64,000 nucleotides of DNA from Adineta vaga (lineage: Eukaryota > Rotifera): positions 15,934,001 through 15,998,000 of the forward strand of contig CP075492.1 in NCBI GenBank assembly GCA_021613535.1, read 5' to 3'. Every line of letters starts with the position of its first letter. Positions within the stretch are counted from its first letter, which is position 1. A program made the position numbers and the translations under genes. The notes beneath the pieces were generated by a model. That model worked only from the letters and a program-made list of their open reading frames with translations. It ran no database searches and was not told the origin of the DNA. Positions 10,917-21,497 of the stretch are shown piece after piece.

Positions 10917-11833
10917 TCAAACGTTCATTTCTTTTTTTTGTTTTAATTGTGTTCGTTTAGTAATCAGATGGAGTTTTTGTATTTCTTCGACAAGTTTTGT
11001 TTCGTCACCATAATAATCATCAAAAGCATCTTGACATTTTTGATCAATAAATTCAAAACGATCAACTAATGACTGTTCAACACCAATATCACGTCGTAAA
11101 CATTCAGTTTTTTCTTGCATTAAATCAAGTATTGCTTGGATGCTTGACGGAACGAGTAAGGATTGCGAAGATTTTGACGAACGACGTTGTCGACGAGTTA
11201 TTTTAAACTCTTCACCTTTCTGAAAACATCGTGCTGCAGCTAAAACATAAAATCTTTCTTTTAAAAATAAATCATACTTAAAACTATTCACAAACCATTA
11301 GCAATTCGTAAAAGATGCCATAAACGAAGTATAACAATAAGAATAGCTGAATGGGCAATAACAGATTCTTTGTCAACAATGAGAAAATAAATTTCTGCTG
11401 AAAATGAAAAAATGGCCAAAAATGCGTCAAAATAATCTAATTTATGATTTTCTTTGCAATTCCAGTAATGAGAAGCGAGTGCATATATTTTTAAAAGCAA
11501 TTCGATCATAAATATCGATAAGATACTCAATGATACATAGTGACAAATTTCAATTCCATGGTCAAGATGATGCGTTTTCTTCTCTGTGTAAGTTTTTGAA
11601 GAAAAATACTGAGGATCGTGACATTCATACTGACGTTTAACATTATAAAGAAGAATTTCGGTTATAACAGAAGCACATTCCGCAACGACTAGTATGATGA
11701 TGAAGAGATGAAAAACTGGATGTTCAAGAAATAATTCAATACGTTTTTGATGAGGATAATTTTGATTCCACCATCGAGATAAACAGTTTGATTGATTCTT
11801 CGGCCGTGTCGGAATTTCAGAGGCAACTTCCAT
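10917..11833 (-). CDS. voltage-gated proton channel (Hv1)-like voltage-sensor protein
   Basis: Two exons, 11296-11833 and 10917-11239, with a 56-nt intron, give 286 aa from ATG 11831-11833. The single four-helix voltage-sensor domain lacks a pore. S1 is FHLFIIILVVAECASVITEI, S3 contains KLDYFDAFLAIFSF, and S4 is ILRLWHLLRIAN. These match Hv1 S1 (LVVLDALLVLAE), S3 (FDAVVVVVSF) and S4 (LRLWRVARIING). The C-terminus is charged and heptad-like, as in the coiled coil through which Hv1 dimerises. Differences: the selectivity Asp of S1 is Glu, the second S3 acid is also Glu, and the second S4 arginine is His. Known: Hv1 moves protons out of acidified or phagocytic cells; Asp-to-Glu at the S1 site keeps proton selectivity in the human channel. 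Gating with His at R2 is uncertain. Confidence 0.78.
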
Positions 11834-12782
11834 ATGTGTTAACCAAAGATTACATATGGCGTCGATATTCCTTTATTTCTATTTTTTTTCACGACCTTGG
11901 CTCAATGCGTGCGGTAGACGAGAGGGATTTTTTCCTTTCGTTCTGTTATATAAAACGAGTTGTCGACAGTTAGGTAACGAGTGTATATAAAGCAAGTCTT
12001 TTTTTCCTTCTTCCAACGAATACATTTCTTTTATTTTACTATTAGATGACGACCGTTTTCTTCATCCTTACAGTACAAGGACTGAAGACGACGGAAAAAA
12101 ATAAACAGAAGAACTATAATACAAACACAGAAAAAAAGAATTATGTTTGATTTAGGAAGCGAGTAACAATTATATTCTTTAGACTGTAGAGGAGATCTTA
12201 TGAAAAAATTGTTTGTTTGTTTGTTTGTGTCAGGGTCAAAGATTAAAAGAAGACTAGTTCTCGATTCTGAAAGAATGAGTATGGTCAACAGGAATTGCTA
12301 GTCAGTTTGTTTGCACTTTGATTGGTCGAAATTATCAACCAATGAAATGTGAGCTTAGTTTTTCATGATTCCTGCTGAAAAAAACGCGCACTGGTTTTAG
12401 ATACTATTCTGAGGTTATCGAGGATGGGTGTGGGTATTTGTCTGATTATACTATGCCTCTATATCTTGTGTTACCTATACATCCACACTCTCAAGATTTA
12501 TCAATAAGACAAAGATTCGAAACACGAAAAATAGATGTTTGATAAATAAATCCTACACCAAAACATTTATGAAACATCTATAGAAATATTAACTTCTTAT
12601 AGGGCCAATGAAGCAAAGAATGTAATATTTATTTTATAACCACAAGCAACCGTATAAACTGTTGAAATTCATAAAGCAAAAAAAAATGTATAACACTTAT
12701 TTCACATACTCAAACTCGTTCAAATTTTCAGCCTATGTTCATTAGAAGTATTATACTAAGCGTCCGCATCTGTTGATACAAA
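11834..12782. other. intergenic; one weak small membrane-protein frame and hairpin copy 3
   Basis: A minus-strand frame at 12031-12288 (85 codons) ends with a hydrophobic stretch, IILFFCVCIIVLLFIFF, followed by RRLQSLYCKDEENGRH. It could be a small one-TM protein, but nothing supports expression, so I give it little weight. The rest includes hairpin copy 3 and nothing else I can name. Confidence 0.35.
12418..12496. repeat. dispersed telomere-like hairpin repeat, copy 3 (diverged)
   Basis: TCGAGGATGGGTGTGGGTA on the left. The complement of the right end reads TCTTGAGAGTGTGGATGTA. Arms are less perfect than in copy 1 and the loop is about 40 nt. Confidence 0.6.
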
Positions 12783-14065
12783 TTAAGTTTGGATAATCGA
12801 TATTTCTGGAACAATCCTTGTTCTGTATTTTGATAAAATCCACCCAATAAATTTCACCAATTTGGGTACGACAAATTTTAAGACAGTTATTAAACCACCA
12901 GTAAGTCCAAACAATGTGGTAATAATATAAAGTATCCCATTTTTCGTCTTATAAGTATAATTACATTCTCTTGGTTGACAATGACTATAATAATCTTTGA
13001 ACATAATAGTTGAATTCCATTCTTCAATCATTAACTTATCTAGAAGTTCTTTTACTGTTGAATTAACCATGTATTCATTTGTTAATGATGAATTAAGAGA
13101 CACTATGTTTATCGGTGAAGGATTCATAGAATATAATTCAATTTGATCTATACATGTTTGATTGTAAAAACATTCAAGACAAGAGTGAAGAAGTGCTTCA
13201 AAGATATAACATCCACGATATATACCAGGTACATAAAACAATGGTGTAACATCAGGATAGTTCTCTATTGTAGATGGCTCGACACATGTTGCTGAGATGT
13301 CACAGTAACAATCGGAATAGAAACGTGGACGTATACGCGCCTGTGGAACTCCGGGTCGAAAATGGAACTCGTAGTTTGTTTGAGCAGCTGAGTATAAGGC
13401 ATTGGCTTGAGTTGTACTTCTTATAACATTCAGAGAACGAAGAAAAGTATTTGTTGTCGATAATCTAAATTGTTCAACGGATGCTTCTATTTGTGGTTGA
13501 AATAATTCTAAATGTGTAACAGTTGTACTGATGTATTGATTTAGATACAATTGAGTCAAACTATCAAAGATTGTTTGATTCACTAATTGACAAGATGTAT
13601 TCAATGCTTGAAATGTAAATGTACCCGTGCGTCGAAAATCATCATTAAAAACTATATTAACTGCAGCAGAATGAGCAAGATAATCGATCCAATCTTGAGT
13701 TACAAATATACTATTACATACTTGATGTAATGTATATTTAATATGAATAAATTTTGCATAATTAGTTGATATATGTTTGCATGGACATGTGAGTGTTTGT
13801 GAATATGATGAATATAATTGTTGATATTGTTCGAAAGTAGGTGTTTTTTTAGTGTCTGTTTTTATGATCATAATTAATGAGTTGTATGTGAGGAGAAGTA
13901 GCAATGCGAGGATTAATAAGAAGATGAACAATCTTGTTGATATTCGTTCATTTTGAAGATCATGTTCATTGACGGAAGGTGGTACCGATGGGAAAAGATT
14001 GAAAGTTCGTAAAAAATGCTGTATTTTCATCCACAATACCGAAGTTGGCCGACTGATATTTGTTT
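12783..14065 (-). CDS. multi-unit CPC-type membrane protein, unit 1 (terminal exon)
   Basis: An exon of 1283 bp that starts after an acceptor (TATATTTAAG) in phase 1 and ends at a stop. Layout: a cytosolic lead with PPSVNEHDLQNERIS, TM1 (RLFIFLLILALLLLLTYNSL), an ectodomain of about 300 aa with paired cysteines (CPCKHIS, QVCNSIF, CYCDISATC, GCYIFEA, CLECFYNQTC, CQPRECNYTY) and many N-x-S/T sites, then TM2 (ILYIITTLFGLTGGLITVLK) and a basic tail. Its first half is almost identical in DNA to units 2 and 3, and its second half to unit 3, apart from a patch after NYEF. The family is known to me only as abundant and uncharacterised in bdelloids; no function can be given. It may be a separate gene, but exon phases favour it being the last unit of one gene. 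Confidence 0.72.
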
Positions 14066-14910
14066 CTTAAATATAAAGAACAAAACTGATGCTGCATTGG
14101 CGCGAACAATATACAAGGAACTCTTGACGATATCTGATTCTTTGAAATTCTCTCATTGTTTAAGTGTGATAGTAGAAAGCAGTAAGGGATTTGCGAGGCT
14201 ATTGATTGTTCTCATTTTCAAAGGAAATTTTTTCATTTAAGGATTTTCATATCTCACTCGAGTCTATATTATGCACAGAATCTGAATTCAGAACCGATCG
14301 ATCAGCTGAAGACATTGCTTTATTAGTCAAATGTACTATTATAAATGTATTCTTTACGCTGTCTTTCGTGTAGTCAACTACTTAATATATAGTGTATTTT
14401 AACTTTAAAAACTTTTTGCACGTTGGAGAAATTATAGAATTTTGAAACTTAGGAGACACGAGAATCAAACAATAGTAAACCGAATAGTTTTATACATGAG
14501 AGCATTTCTTTTGCATTTATTCAGTATATAGCCTTCACTTTTCTTCATAAAGAACTTCCATAGACTTCATATGTAACTAAAAACAATCAACCATCTATCA
14601 CCTATCAAAGAAAACACGAATCTTTTTTAAAATTTACCTTAACTTCAACTTCAAGGTTAAACTACAGTTGACGTGTATATCCGAATGTTAAGTATAGTCT
14701 TCGTTGAAAGACATATCACAGAAATAAAGATTGTCGAATCAATGTCTATCGAAAAGCTTATTTATAAGAAATTCAAATGTAGATATTCATCTCTATTTCG
14801 ATCAAATTCGTTTTGACGATCTTTTGTTTTCGATAATATTTGGCTCAGTAATGAAATCTCAATTCGTATTTTAATAAATATAAGTATCAACTATGTTTAT
14901 TTTCTCCTAC
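14066..14910. other. spacer between unit 2 and unit 1, probably an intron
   Basis: 845 bp without a supported gene. It begins (minus strand) with GTAGGAG after AACG and ends with TATATTTAAG, so it can be removed as a phase-1 intron. A frame at 14016-14240 (+) overlaps the exon edge and is a shadow. Confidence 0.45.
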
Positions 14911-16164
14911 CGTTCTCAGATTGTATTAATTGTTTTTTCCTTCGCATAAACTTAATTAATATTGGTATGATGATTTTTAAAACAGTTACTAGACCACCAA
15001 CAAGTCCAGACAGTATGGTAATAATGAGAATAAAACGGTTCTCTGTCACTTGATTATAAGTGCATTCTGTCGGTTGACATTCATTGTAATAGTTCTTGTA
15101 TGTAACCGATGGATTCCATTCTTCAATCATTAATTTTTCCAAAAGTCCTTCTATTGTTGAATTGACAATGTATTCACTTGATACTGATGAATTAAGAGTT
15201 GGGATGTTCAGTAATATATCGGATGTATAATATGATCGAAGTAGAAATATACATATTTTGTCATAAAAACATTTGAGAGTGGATTGAAAAAGTGCTTCAG
15301 TGATATAACATCCTCGATTTATGCCGGGCAGAGAAAATGAATCTTTGCTATCAATAGAATTACGAGCGAAAAATTGCCCAACACATATTGGTGAAGTATG
15401 ACAGCTGCAGTTGACATAGTGCACTGGATTTAAATGTACTGTGTTTCTTTCTTGTGATGTAGAAATATTGTAATTTGTTAACATTACAGAAAATAAAGCA
15501 TTGGCTTGAGTTGTACTTCTTATAACATTCAGAGAACGAAGAAAAGTATTTGTTGTCGATAATCTAAATTGTTCAACGGATGCTTCTATTTGTGGTTGAA
15601 ATAATTCTAAATGTGTAACAGTTGTACTGATGTATTGATTTAGATACAATTGAGTCAAACTATCAAAGATTGTTTGATTCACTAATTGACAAGATGTATT
15701 CAATGCTTGAAATGTAAATGTACCCGTGCGTCGAAAATCATCATTAAAAACTATATTAACTGCAGCAGAATGAGCAAGATAATCGATCCAATCTTGAGTT
15801 ACAAATATACTATTACATACTTGATGTAATGTATATTTAATATGAATAAATTTTGCATAATTAGTTGATATATGTTTGCATGGACATGTGAGTGTTTGTG
15901 AATATGATGAATATAATTGTTGATATTGTTCGAAAGTAGGTGTTTTTTTAGTGTCTGTTTTTATGATCATAATTAATGAGTTGTATGTGAGGAGGAGTAG
16001 CAATGAAAGGATTAATAAGAAGATGAACAATCTTGTTGATATTCGTTCATTTTGAAGATCATGTTCATTGACAGAGGGTGGTGCTGATTGAAATAAATTG
16101 AATGCTTTAAGATAGTTTTCTATTTTTCGAATTAATTTGGGGTCTTGTTCGCTCACTGAAATTT
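14897..16164 (-). CDS. multi-unit CPC-type membrane protein, unit 2
   Basis: The coding exon is 14911-16164 (1254 bp, exactly 418 codons, phase 1 at both ends). Without splicing it would read GRRK and stop at 14897. The acceptor is TTTTTTCAG; the donor is AACG followed by GTAGGAG. Domain layout matches unit 1: TM1, the CPCKHIS ectodomain, TM2, then MRRKKQL. The first half (15499-16080) is virtually the same DNA as in units 1 and 3, but from residue about 235 onwards the ectodomain is clearly diverged (CSCHTSPICVGQ, GCYITEALFQSTLKCFYDKIC, CQPTECTYNQ), with the cysteines kept. This abrupt change from near-identity to divergence inside one exon looks like a gene-conversion tract. Function unknown. 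Confidence 0.72.
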
Positions 16165-17902
16165 CTGAAAAAAGAAGAATATATTAAATTAATTATATAA
16201 ATAACAAACGTTTCTCAATAGCCTAATATTTTTCTTCAAATGTAACTATTTTATTTTCTAGAATCTACATATATATATATACTATTTACCAGAGCATAAC
16301 TTCTAGTATACAACCATTTCTGAATCCGTTCCTTCTAGACTGATTAGTATAACTTTGCTTTTTACACGGGGCTGAAATAAACTTTGTTAAACTAGCAAGG
16401 ACGAAGTTTGTTAATTGTTATAGGCGATGACTGTATTAATAATAGATAGTACCATTAATGATACAAGAATAAGTTGAATTATAATTAGTAGAATGAAATC
16501 CTAATAATAAGTTAAAACTTGTACCTAAAAATCGTGAAAAGTTCATGTTTGGAGTTCAATAAGTATGAAATGTGTATATACTGAGTTGCCATATATTTTG
16601 ATGGAACCTTGATGCTCAATATTATGTTTATATACTTTAAAATTATCTTCTGCCTGCTGCTAGACATAAGTGGTAAAGGGAAATAATATATCACAGCTAT
16701 TGAAATGACCATTCAATAGCTCAGATGTTAATCCGGTGAAGGATTTATGGTTCGATTATAAGTGATTTGGCTGTGTCCAAAGAAAAGAGATGTTTGTTTA
16801 GTATTTCTTTTAAACGTAAATAAGGACACATAAAATCATGCTGTAGTATAGTACTTTTCGTGCGCTATCTACCATAATATGAAACGATTTGAACAAGACT
16901 TATACAAGAGATGATATCTGTAAAAGAACTTGTGCAAGTTTTTTTTCCAAACATCTGTCTATAATTACAAATTAATGTGGGTGTAAGGATACTTCTGTAC
17001 TTTAGAAATATAAGAGTACGAAGATATATCAATAATTATCGAAAGAAATCTATCGAACCACAAGAAATAATATATCAGCACATGAATGTATCTAAACATT
17101 GTTTTTAATTTAGTTCATACGGATAAATTCAATATGACTAGTAGACTAAGAGATTGCTATTATATCGCATTAAGTCGATAAAAAATGACGCGAATCGAAC
17201 TTAAGCCTATGAGTCTTCATTTCACGTTCGAAATAATAATTTCATTGATCATTCTTTTCTATTTCAAAAAAGAAAACAATATTGTTTTATGTCTAAAAGT
17301 TAATTCTCGAAAAATAACAATCATGTTTATGTCAAGTCAATCAAAATTATTTGATTCGCATGTTATACAAACTTCCAAGACACAGATAAGTATCATGAAG
17401 TATTAAAAAGTACGAATAATTGCAGAAGTACAATTTCTCTCTTGTAGCTTGTGAGTTTTTATCCACAATTGTAAATATTTCAGTGACCACTTTTAAATCA
17501 CCCATACTAACCTTTATCATCCTGGGATAAAATTCATTGATCTCATCGTCTCTCATAACCATCAACCGAACAGATACATCGCATAAATACATAATAAATT
17601 ATTATTAAGTATTTATCGTAAGCATACGATGAAGAATAAGAAATATCTCCCCTTTGTTACCAGTTTAACTTTTTAAACACTATCTTTATCAATTCAGATG
17701 TACACTTAACTTAGTTTTTATCTATCTACTTGTTTACCTAGGTGAAAATTAAAATAGTAAAACTTTTCTTTGTGAAATTGTTTCAAAAATATTCTTAATG
17801 CTATACATAATGGCGTTAGATGTCATATTTAACTTTCACTAATACTACAATGTTTTTTACAAGCTATCAGTTGAAGTCGTTATTTTTCGTATGTATAACA
17901 TA
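16165..17902. other. spacer between unit 3 and unit 2, probably an intron
   Basis: About 1.7 kb without a supported gene. Frames at 16512-16712, 17185-17406 and 17347-17592 have no domain. An (AT)n run lies near 16268. If units 3 and 2 are spliced together, this is an unusually long intron for this genome (1761 nt counted from the donor at 17925). Confidence 0.45.
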
Positions 17903-19179
17903 TCAATATTTTTTAACTATCTTACCATCTTCGGATGTTGACAATTGTTTTTTTCTTCTCACAAATTTTACCAATATGGGTACGACAAAATTTAAAACAG
18001 TTATTAAACCACCAGTAAGTCCAAACAATGTGGTAACAATATAAAGTATCCCATTTTTTGTCTTATAAGTATAATTACATTCTCTTGGTTGACAATGACT
18101 ATAATAATCTTTAAACATAATAGTTGAATTCCATTCTTCAATCATTAACTTATCTAGCAGTTCTTTTACTGTTGAATTAACCATGTATTTATTTGTTAAT
18201 GAGGAATTAAGCGATACTATGTTTATCGGTGAAGGATTCATAGAATATAATTCAATTTCATCTATACATGTTTGATTGTAAAAACATTCAAGACAAGAGT
18301 GAAGAAGTGCTTCAAAGATATAACATCCACGATATATACCAGGTACATAAAACAATGGTGTAACATCAGGATAGTTCTCTATTGTAGATGGCTTGACACA
18401 TGTTGGTGTAGTATGACACCAGCATTTGTCATACTCACGTGCATATGCGTGTAAATCGTACGTGTTATGCCAAATTCTAAACTCGTAGTTTGTTTGAGCA
18501 GCTGAGTATAAGGCATTGGCTTGAGTTGTACTTCTTATAACATTCAGAGAACGAAGAAAAGTATTTGTTGTTGATAATCTAAATTGTTCAATGAACGCTT
18601 CTATTTGTGGTTGAAATAATTCTAAATGTGTAACAGTTGTACTGATGTATTGATTTAGATACAATTGAGTCAAACTATCAAAGATTGTTTGATTCACTAA
18701 TTGACAAGATGTATTCAATGCTTGAAATGTAAATGTACCCGTGCGTCGAAAATCATCATTAAAAACTATATTAACTGCAGCAGAATGAGCAAGATAATCG
18801 ATCCAATCTTGAGTTACAAATATACTATTACATACTTGATGTAATGTATATTTAATATGAATAAATTTTGCATAATTAGTTGATATATGTTTGCATGGAC
18901 ATGTGAGTGTTTGTGAATATGATGAATATAATTGTTGATATTGTTCGAAAGTAGGTGTTTTTTTAGTGTCTGTTTTTATGATCATAATTAATGAGTTGTA
19001 TGTGAGGAGAAGTAGCAATGCGAGGATTAATAAGAAGATGAACAATCTTGTTGATATTCGTTCATTTTGAAGATCATGTTCATTGACGGAAGGTGGAGCA
19101 GACTGAAATAGATTTAGATTTCTAATATATTGTGCTGATTTTCTAATTAATTCGCAAAAATGTTGAGCGATAGTTGTCA
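17903..19179 (-). CDS. multi-unit CPC-type membrane protein, unit 3
   Basis: The coding exon is 17926-19179, again exactly 1254 bp and phase 1 at both ends (acceptor CTCTTTTAG, donor GATG followed by GTAAGATAG). Unspliced it would read on to KIVKKY and stop at 17903. Same layout as units 1 and 2. Its second half is nearly identical to unit 1, including FYNQTCID and CQPRECNYTY, except for about 25 residues after NYEF: RIWHNTYDLHAYAREYDKC here against HFRPGVPQARIRPRFYSDC in unit 1. The upstream acceptor in phase 1 shows that at least one earlier exon, holding the start codon, lies further right; I could not identify it with confidence. Confidence 0.72.
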
Positions 19180-19182
19180 CTA

Positions 19183-19202
19183 AAAGAGAGAGAGAGAGAG
19201 AG
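19183..19202. repeat. (AG)n microsatellite forming the polypyrimidine tract of the unit-3 acceptor
   Basis: About nine AG units on the plus strand, which is a CT run just upstream of TTTTAG on the minus strand. A length-variable acceptor tract could affect splicing of unit 3 (inference). Confidence 0.75.
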
Positions 19203-20507
19203 ATAGAATCAAATTAAAATAAATGGTTCTTCTTGAAGAGACTTAATAATATTCTACGAAAGCGTTCAGAATATACAAAGTAGTACAAGTAAGATAGGTT
19301 CAAAGAAGAGTAACAAATTCAGAAAAACAGCTGAGATACTCCTGCATTCCCCCTGCGTTAGAGATTTTATTATTTTCTCAAGTAGCAATGGGCGAAAAAC
19401 GAGTATGCATCACGTCAGATAAGTGTCTCAAGTAGTTTTGGTAAAAAACTTTTCAGTAATACGAGTGATTCCTTTGGCTGTTTGTTTATGCATTAGAAAA
19501 CCATTATCTAGAAATCGAAAATTGCAAAGAGCAATGCAAGTTAGGTTAATTTGGAACCCAGACTATTTTTCTTTACCTCTCAGCGAATACTTTATTATGC
19601 ATTCGGACTCAAATTAGAGAATGATTAAACATTTGTCTTTTCACGAATGTCACCTTTGCAAAAGATAAGTGATTGAAAAAACATCATTTTAAACTGTCAT
19701 ATATATAAATAGATTTCTAGATCGATCTCTTCGTGGTGAAAGAAATCTTGCCACTACAAATCACAATAAAGAGAGAGATTTCCTCGCATATATTTCCTCC
19801 AAAAGTGCAACAAGTATGAAGGATATTATTTTTAAAGCTGAAAAGAATTTGAGGCAAATTTCTCCAAGCAAGGGGGGGAGGGGATGGCGTATTCTCCTCA
19901 ATCTTTCTCTGGTCGCACCACAACTGATAGAGGGTGATTGCTAATGTAAGAATACTTTACAACTAAATCTCATCAACAGGTACGGGAAAGTTCACGCCGT
20001 CAACGTTGGAAAGAGATTGCGAACAGAAAAAGAAGTTTTTTTTGTCGACGGTCCAGGGTGAAGTGAGTCGAAACGATGAATGTTACTTGTTTTATTTTCG
20101 TCTTTGAGGAGCATTCTTATTGATAACAGTTAAAGTCACAATCCTGGTTAAATATTTTTTTCTATGACTTAATCTCATGTCAGATGAAATATTAATAACC
20201 GTAATTGAATCAGGCTTCACGCGTGTAACTACTGGTTTGAAAGAGTTAAAATATCCTAAAAAAGTGACATAGTACTAATTAGAAATTTGGATGTGAATCT
20301 GAGGAAAAAGTGTTGATCTTATGAAAATGTTGAATAACGATATATATATATATGGGTTGATATGGATATACTAATTTATCTTTCTCTCAAATGTATCCAT
20401 CATCAGTCACCTTCATTTCCACCGATACATACATCCACTACCAGGATAATTAGTTGCCTCATAACGATATCTTGAAATTTTTCAAAGTTTCATCTGATCG
20501 ATCTGGT

Positions 20508-20530
20508 AAATTACACTCACACCCTCAAGA
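20508..20530. repeat. solo arm of the dispersed hairpin repeat
   Basis: ACACTCACACCCTCAAGA matches the right arm of the dispersed hairpin. No matching left arm is seen within 100 bp. Confidence 0.5.
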
Positions 20531-21497
20531 CTAGTTAAAATAATAATAATTGATGTAAAAGAAAAATAAATCGTTACTTTTTCTATGCATTGTCTTTTAT
20601 GGAATTAACATAAACAAGATTCTTTGCCAATCATATTATAAGCTAATCACCAGCCAAATAATCTTAAAGCGGCAGAAGAAGTATTTTGTAGTGTGCTGTT
20701 TTTTCCAACGAATAATATGATTCGTCTGAATGAATATTTCAATGTAACTGTTTTTTAATTTTATACAATGGACACAACATATAAATAAAAACAACAAGTT
20801 TCCCTCATTTTTAAACGTTAGTTATGAATGACAATAGTAAATATGTAATATATGATAGAAATGTTGAAACATATTTGGTAGGATGCGGAAGTAAACTATT
20901 TTAACCGGCATTTTATGTGTTTTTTGTTAAAAAAATACTGAAAATCAGCATTTTCTGAAGGAAATATAACGTTTCCTGAAAGAGAACAACATTCATTAGC
21001 ACAAAGTGTCTTGGCATACTGCTATGAATTTGGAAAGGCAAACCGATATCGACGAGGCCTATTATCAAATACATATTTTGTTCAATTGAATATTCTTTTC
21101 TGCTAAAGTTAATATTTGTCTCATATCTACAGAGTGATAGTGAGAATATACATATGGATACTCTCGCCAGTCATCGGGACTCACTTGCACGTACACACTA
21201 GAAATTTTGATATTCGTTTTTTTTGACGTTTTAACATCCATTCATTGTAAACACTGTTGTGATTAGTGAAAAGTGTTCAATATAACAGGGTGATCATATT
21301 CGAAGAAGTTATGCAAACATCAATTAGAAAGTCATTTTTATTACTTGTCATGCCCGCGTTTAAGTACTTTTTATTATCTCATTGCCAGATGAATATTTTA
21401 TAAAACTTCAAATGTCTGATTATTTATTATATTTTTTAATAAGTTTTCATCAAAACAGAATTGCTCATCAAACATCATTTGGTCATTAAAAATCATT

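Larger units (their letters stand above)
19180..21497. other. long intergenic region
   Basis: About 2.3 kb. It should include the 5' exon(s) of the unit-3 gene, but none could be fixed. A 68-codon minus-strand frame (19717-19923) has no domain. Contents I can name: an (AG)n run next to the unit-3 acceptor, an AT dinucleotide run near 20340, and a solo arm of the dispersed hairpin near 20508. Confidence 0.5.

Noticed and set aside
17185-17592. Short frames in the spacer between units 3 and 2
   Set aside because: No recognisable domain; the spacer behaves like an intron by phase.
19861-19885. GGGGGGGAGGGG run considered as a G-quadruplex or telomere tract
   Set aside because: A single short G/A run without repeat periodicity; too little to call.
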